From contig CAJUTC010000016.1 of the NCBI GenBank assembly GCA_910589195.1, positions 1-64,000 on the forward strand: 64,000 nucleotides of DNA. Reading direction: 5' to 3'. Position 1 is the first letter of the stretch. Each line of letters begins with the position of its first letter. Below the pieces are notes generated by a model that saw nothing but the letters and a program-made list of their open reading frames with translations, was not told the origin of the DNA and searched no databases. The DNA is from an uncultured Lachnospiraceae bacterium. GTDB lineage: Bacteria > Bacillota > Clostridia > Lachnospirales > Lachnospiraceae. Position numbers and translations under genes: made by a program. Shown here piece after piece: positions 62,401 to 64,000 of the stretch.

Positions 62401-63588
62401 GTCCTTGGAAGAATCCGATCCTTCCTCTTTTTCCGGCTTTTCTTCCGGCTTGCTTACATGGTCTTCCTTTGGATTTTCTGGTTTCTTATCTCCATCATCT
62501 TCTTTGGATGTATCAGAACCAGTTTCTTCTTTATCTTTATCGCTATTTACTTTGTTATCATTTTCTTCCTTATTATTTTCTTCTTTATCGCTGTTATGTT
62601 CTTTGCTTTCGTCAGGCTCTTCCTTGTGGGATGGTTTTTCATCTGTTTCCTGTCCAGAGCCTTCTGTTTTTCCTGTTTCCGGATCTTTAGATACCGGGGC
62701 ATCTGCCGAATCGGTTTCCTTATCCGAATCTTTATTTTCTTCCTTGTCAGGCTTACTATCTTCCCCTTCTGTTTCCTTATCTTCTTCCTTCTCAGAATCT
62801 TCGGGGTCAGAAACTTCTTCGCCCTGCTCTTCCTTATGATCCGGATCCTCTTCTGGTCTTACTTCTTCCTTTGACGGTTCCTCCTTGCTTTCGTCTTGCC
62901 CAGCTCCATCTTCGGTGGTTTCCTTATCCGTTTTATTTCCGGAATCCGGGGCCTGGCCGGATGTACCCTCAGGTGTTTGACCGGAACCGCTTCCTGCGGA
63001 TCCTCCGGATCCCCCTGACGTGCCGCCAGAAGCTCCTGCCTGGCTATTGCTTTCGGTTTCTTCTCCGCTGCTTTCTTCTTCGCCCTGAGTTTCCTCTGTG
63101 GCATTGGCATCATTGGCTTCTACTGTTACCAGTTTTGTTTCATATCCATCGATATTCACGCAGCAGTCTACTGCCTGGCCGCTCTCATTCAAAAACAGGA
63201 AGATCACTTCCTTCTCCTTTGTATGGTAAAAAACCCTTAAGGATGTGCCCTCTAACGCAAGCTGGCTGTCAATATCCAGATCCAGCTCATAAACCTTCCC
63301 TTCTTCTGGCTTAAGCAGCTTTTCGTATTTTTTGATCAGGCCCTTTTTCTTAGAATCCAATTCCAGCTCTTCTAAGTCTTCTTGGCTGAAAGGATCTTGA
63401 TCCTTTAATCCTTGGATTGCTTCCAGGATTTCCTGGCCGTCTGCCATAAATAAGGCCACTTCCCGTTCTTCCCTGATATCAGACGCAAATGCGATGCCTG
63501 CATTTCCGCCCACATTGGTAATTACCATAGCGGCAGATACAAGGAATGCTACCAAGCGCTTGTGGTGTTTACGAATTTGTTTCAACAT
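53428..63588 (-). CDS. Giant cell-wall-anchored surface protein with beta-helix and Cna-B-like modules
   Basis: The product has 3386 residues from the ATG at 63588 (AAAGGAG site; the GTG at 63654 lacks one). A signal peptide (to about residue 36) is followed by an acidic Glu/Ser/Thr/Lys-rich low-complexity region (about 150-665) and a globular adhesin-type domain ending FSVFVVTYA. A long right-handed beta-helix (about 965-2230, GGGIF-type turns) comes next. About eight Cna-B/DUF5979-like modules follow (about 2240-3236, such as GKLLISKQVSG, GSLEIKKTVSG), then a Pro-rich spacer. The C-terminus has the sortase motif variant LPRTS, a transmembrane helix and a basic tail. It is probably a rod-like adhesin covalently bound to the wall. 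The Cna-B-like modules may form stabilising isopeptide bonds. Function otherwise unknown. Confidence 0.93.
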   Translation of the reverse strand: MLKQIRKHHKRLVAFLVSAAMVITNVGGNAGIAFASDIREEREVALFMADGQEILEAIQGLKDQDPFSQEDLEELELDSKKKGLIKKYEKLLKPEEGKVYELDLDIDSQLALEGTSLRVFYHTKEKEVIFLFLNESGQAVDCCVNIDGYETKLVTVEANDANATEETQGEEESSGEETESNSQAGASGGTSGGSGGSAGSGSGQTPEGTSGQAPDSGNKTDKETTEDGAGQDESKEEPSKEEVRPEEDPDHKEEQGEEVSDPEDSEKEEDKETEGEDSKPDKEENKDSDKETDSADAPVSKDPETGKTEGSGQETDEKPSHKEEPDESKEHNSDKEENNKEENDNKVNSDKDKEETGSDTSKEDDGDKKPENPKEDHVSKPEEKPEKEEGSDSSKDDSSKEEAAENSEAKTEKENGISGTDDKTSETKEKDSQPSEEKSTDSKDDGMSEDKKSENSRPDNSRSGNHGIGTTLSLSNHKAAMVTVSLDSLEEENVKEEETEELFEETKEETEPETVKETEEPETKEEKETETETKKETEPETAKEAEETETEAETEKETAAEETIAKDETEDQTETIEESDATESGKEDQTDKETGEVKPEESTEETKEENPETTTEAVEMTEEIKETEKPEETSSEENQEDLPEETTEKETEEDGGSSAGGSSNLGNENQEIGDDWEIPGTVYDTITIQETINARAYCVALEDIHKIVDGNDENETLETVSGRFDVDYRINLEDAAQIKGPDSVEDGESLYFAVEPEDGYDISAVLANGSWLDAVENPGDIDDENTNWSGYSYVYQVEAVTEDLEILVELEESLPIIPSQIYTGETSDAVITVNVPEEAFTEEVELQVAKIEDQQQLDELAAQANSALKEEQAVAGIMAYDISFISKDSGQEIEPAKAVAVSIQLKSADLPKEAADKEITEISVVHLPENESAEVVATVENVSETKIEFQAESFSVFVVTYAATVAAATEDNSFFTLQDALDKVEDGGTLYLLRNVSENVKSEGKSYTLDMRGKTLSSKEEGKVVFAISGGEVKIQNGTITGGDYNRSYSSKFDGKGIKATNADLTLENCVVSKNNGSSMGSVHGGGISATGGSLTIIGCDIIENTAINRAAGIYALNCPVTIDGNSRISDNVTSNDADKYAGGIYIEGADLTIRNSEICDNQIGNAGTNNASALVAQNGVVTIENTVLSGNRVQIENTKNAEHTTTLNSVTLKQTDGSYGFNINSIGNVLITNCKFNDNGTISTGYSDKKLKGSVLYLAGSGEKTISNCEFKNNTGITSNLYAYGPLNVMEGTVKLEGCTFSGNTGFQAGAIYQSSKSTSNLELKGVTIAGNKGREAGGIYAGQGTIKVVDTVIKNNTAAGVGNLKAKAGGIYADNKTNFTMESGAIYNNKCQDTTAHDVGMNYNTTVTILPASEMSDEDFDFTGYVWNNMSASIEGTLTTSSNANRSWSATKADAAAQIGDTVYDTLAQALTDAKNGDTITLISSYLPSGDMFTVDKKITIDMNGGTIFASTKSSKGSQGVSSSKVIRGGIFKIVSGGELTLTGTGTISNHVIMAGGTLNIDGNVVINPEGIYNIGSNTGIMGAATSSKEPHGGTVNILANVDKVTVGMTEGTVVLHENGYVEELQMSVKIAYPYTQTMSGIINGKVGTLLVSQTGASKNNDNSFVELNGEIDSLMLYHYAPSPITRAGKNFQVNKLVLKPFWSSSNPTMEEQANPEMPVKDILMIRGMGDDGIQASQVNWGNTGWLNPSSPNTDPAQNRLTYNGKDYSFLTTVALDEKGNIVLRKTLPQGNYVFLSGTGNDTADGLSLQTPVKTFQKATELLEQNNLNTIYVTGEVTVSTAKEPVWSLKEGQSIKRYPTYKGALVKVTSAGKLTLKDIVMDGTSDGSYGSAEYPMIMNSGTLNIEQGAVLQNNQNGYQDVGREGGAIRNDGTLNMNGGEIKNNSAVSGGGIFNSKTFNMNNGTITGNKGTGKHKSSGTIIVSTGKRMDVHNAGGGVFIAKSGIMTMKGGTISENTAYMGGGIALGNDHNVYIGGTFNMEGGTITRNESEKEGGGIFVQENGIARINAGDITYNQSHGGTFGGGGVYVNGGTGTGNRNGKLYLKNVKVSENTAAGDGGGIAACPSASVEIYLDDGGLIKGNTGNGTDFDIFVTSTGYNKYTPTSTRKVYISRYMLGGGLYEWTDVEGKASGTTSVYSAAKNITAKDEMLSVRITNNTSDTKGGGIGTNGDVIIGTGNGDTVDITVKKNWKLSEDGGILSGEELKGSGINDAVKSVTFELWGRLEGQEEWEHIKPDGVSRPQMDGTWSEITFKNLINTDESGKTWEYKVVEKQDDKFVGEEINNGDGTWTVTNIPVYSLKLTKKVIDDYQKYPEGKTFEFEITLKDKEGTPYNRPITAVDQNGAESTINFQDGTAKLNLGKDDFLLLKGLTSGSTYQITEAAEEEYETEIRVNGKVEEMAAGTIQIGSNEVVYTNTTKEPQGSIKISKLVEHGSIERDWNFVVEFKDSEGNPLNTKGKLYSFTYYEGDEITLSTEEAIMAAVGNNGTAAVEKEFTLKHNQSLEIGGLPAGTLYTVKEKEANTNNYVTVVEGSAQITSEGGSGVIEEKTASQVTFTNKLNIGSLVISKKVSVPDDNMTERIKNDSFTFYVELTKPAGIDGDLRNLVHTFGIMDGFDQIVAPDQDGFEITQPGKDQLNLTVVLKHGQMITLSELPAGTTYTVTEADAKENGYSTPENHFTGTIVDKEAAAAAFTNVVNVGKLLISKQVSGSNLTDADKEKEFTFEVEFMDLDGSILTGSYPYTSSDDEKKGTIANGDTITLKDGEWILIENLPEKTRYTVWEKRTNTEGYTPSVDGSDSVEGTGDKLIGGSGIFENDTVSAVHFTNTVDTGKLSVEKIVEGLELDQRKVFTFEVKLTGKNQAPLAGTYPYSITTEGTDALETGTLVLDAQGKGTIELTHGQTAVVSEIPVDTVYEVTETNVEQNHYQVNGQNNKGTIGQKDQEVKVRFTNTVKEGSLEIKKTVSGIQPENGRKFPFTLKVENTAVDGKYGDVTFVSGIAEFELAADEMVRVNGLPDGVHYTVEEGSHDGYTSISPENASGIIAGETVITVSFVNVKEEGKLSIQKTVTGAAGDRNKDFVFLVKLTGKDGTLLSGSYPYTGSATEDGAIAPPSGILTLNDRGEGRITLKHGQQITINGLPAGANYQVTEVLANQDGYVTTINGGNGRIEKDGEATAKFVNHKPEEENPDEPNNPTDPEKPTSPTDPEEPTSPTDPTQPTTPPDRPTNPNRPTGGGGGGGGRDRDPEPDTTPIPPEDVPLTTIDPDQIPLAMMPEETPDVLLIDDEGVPLFGLPRTSDRNVPAGALLGMMVLSLMAACGIHVKKRKEEE
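53880..56870. repeat. Repeated Cna-B/DUF5979-like modules in the surface protein
   Basis: About eight modules of roughly 100-130 residues. Most start with a G-S/K-L-x-I-x-K-x-V type strand and end in F-T-N. Sequence between modules is diverged, so recombination is old. Confidence 0.8.
61590..63130. repeat. Low-complexity Glu/Ser/Thr/Lys coding region
   Basis: Degenerate short repeats (ETETEKETE-like, and KEE/SKE motifs) encode a probably unstructured stalk or spacer in the surface protein. The reverse strand has long open frames here that merely mirror the biased codons. Confidence 0.75.
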
Positions 63589-63656
63589 TCTTATTCTCCT
63601 TTCCCTTTTACTTGTTGTTTCATTCGTTTTACTCTCTTTTCCTATTTTGATCACTT

Positions 63657-63842
63657 CTATCCAGTCAACTGATGTCCTCCTTCTTCTGCCTCAAAGCCAA
63701 CTGCCCCGTCCATCAGTTTGATTAACTCCAGCAGACTTCTAAAGTTTTCTGTCTTTTCCTGGTTCAGCCAGGTAACATTCCCCTGCCATGTGGCATTCTG
63801 GCTCTCTACAATATGAACCAAAAATGTTTGTTTTCCTTTCAT
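63657..63842 (-). CDS. Small conserved-looking protein (61 residues)
   Basis: The product is soluble and begins KGKQTFLVHIVESQNATWQG, ending in FRSLLELIKLMDGAVGF. I recall similar short proteins from Lachnospiraceae genomes, but they have no function. The start codon at 63842 lies 2 bases after the previous stop, with GGAGG just upstream, so the two are cotranscribed. Confidence 0.7.
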   Translation of the reverse strand: MKGKQTFLVHIVESQNATWQGNVTWLNQEKTENFRSLLELIKLMDGAVGFEAEEGGHQLTG

Positions 63843-63844
63843 TA

Positions 63845-64000
63845 TTACATGGCCTCCTTCCTGGAACGTGTGTTCAGTATCTGAATTTCCAATTCTACCG
63901 TCATTCCTTCTTTTTCTTCAAATTCCCGAAAGCCTTGACGCAAACGCTTTCGTACAGACTGGTTCCCGCCTTTTGCGGCGGCTGTCAGCAGCACCAGAAA
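63845..64000 (-). CDS. C-terminal part of an unidentified protein (cut by window edge)
   Basis: An open frame enters from the right edge (FLVLLTAAAKGGNQSVRKRL) and ends EIQILNTRSRKEAM at a stop at 63845-63847. Only 51 residues are seen, basic and probably helical. The following gene starts 2 bases later. Family cannot be told. Confidence 0.6.
   Translation of the reverse strand, partial: FLVLLTAAAKGGNQSVRKRLRQGFREFEEKEGMTVELEIQILNTRSRKEAM

Overview
The window looks like chromosomal DNA of a spore-forming, fermentative, low-to-mid GC Firmicute, most likely a Clostridia/Lachnospiraceae gut bacterium. The grounds are SpoVT, a fermentative AdhE behind Rex-like boxes, choline-binding-type cell-wall repeats, Gram-positive WXG100 proteins with an EssC-type motor, and AGGAGG-type ribosome binding sites. 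Every gene I can support is on the minus strand, so transcription runs from high to low coordinates.

Reading in the direction of transcription: 64.0-53.4 kb holds the end of an unidentified gene, a 61-residue protein and a 3386-residue cell-wall-anchored surface protein (beta-helix plus Cna-B/DUF5979-like modules and an LPRTS sorting motif). 53.0-47.5 kb is housekeeping: an ArsC/Spx-family protein, pth, a decayed tnpB and mfd. 47.2-42.4 kb has adhE behind a Rex-like operator, a small phosphotransferase-fold kinase and a secreted cell-wall-binding-repeat protein. 42.2-41.3 kb has a DUF3592 membrane protein.

41.3-4.4 kb is the striking part: a co-oriented island that joins a type VII secretion system (T7SS) to a eukaryotic-like phospho-signalling set. 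The secretion half (41.1-26.6 kb) encodes an FHA-like membrane protein, a 1668-residue EssC-type motor with an FHA N-terminus, a LytTR regulator, a YukD-like ubiquitin fold protein, five WXG100 proteins, a VWA-FHA membrane protein, a PP2C phosphatase, a candidate secreted effector and two DUF4176 proteins, ending at a terminator. The signalling half (26.4-4.4 kb) encodes zinc-ribbon membrane proteins with different extracellular domains (YARHG, glycan-binding-like, YfaP-like, a propeller-like domain), an M15 peptidase, three Ser/Thr kinases, one pseudokinase, two more PP2C phosphatases, two FHA proteins and a protein with nine near-identical Thr-Ile-Ala-Phe phospho-acceptor-like repeats. My reading is that the kinases and phosphatases set the phosphorylation state of threonines that FHA domains on EssC and its partners read, tying secretion to envelope sensing. 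This resembles the threonine-phosphorylation control of some type VI systems. I do not recognise EsaA, EssA or EssB, so this is a divergent T7SS.

4.2-0 kb has a second secreted cell-wall-binding-repeat protein, spoVT, a truncated Rpn-family nuclease pseudogene and a YfhO-family membrane protein cut by the window edge. In Bacillus subtilis pth, mfd and spoVT are near neighbours in that order and orientation. Here the same order is kept, but about 44 kb lies between mfd and spoVT, which suggests the island was inserted into, or grew within, a conserved block.
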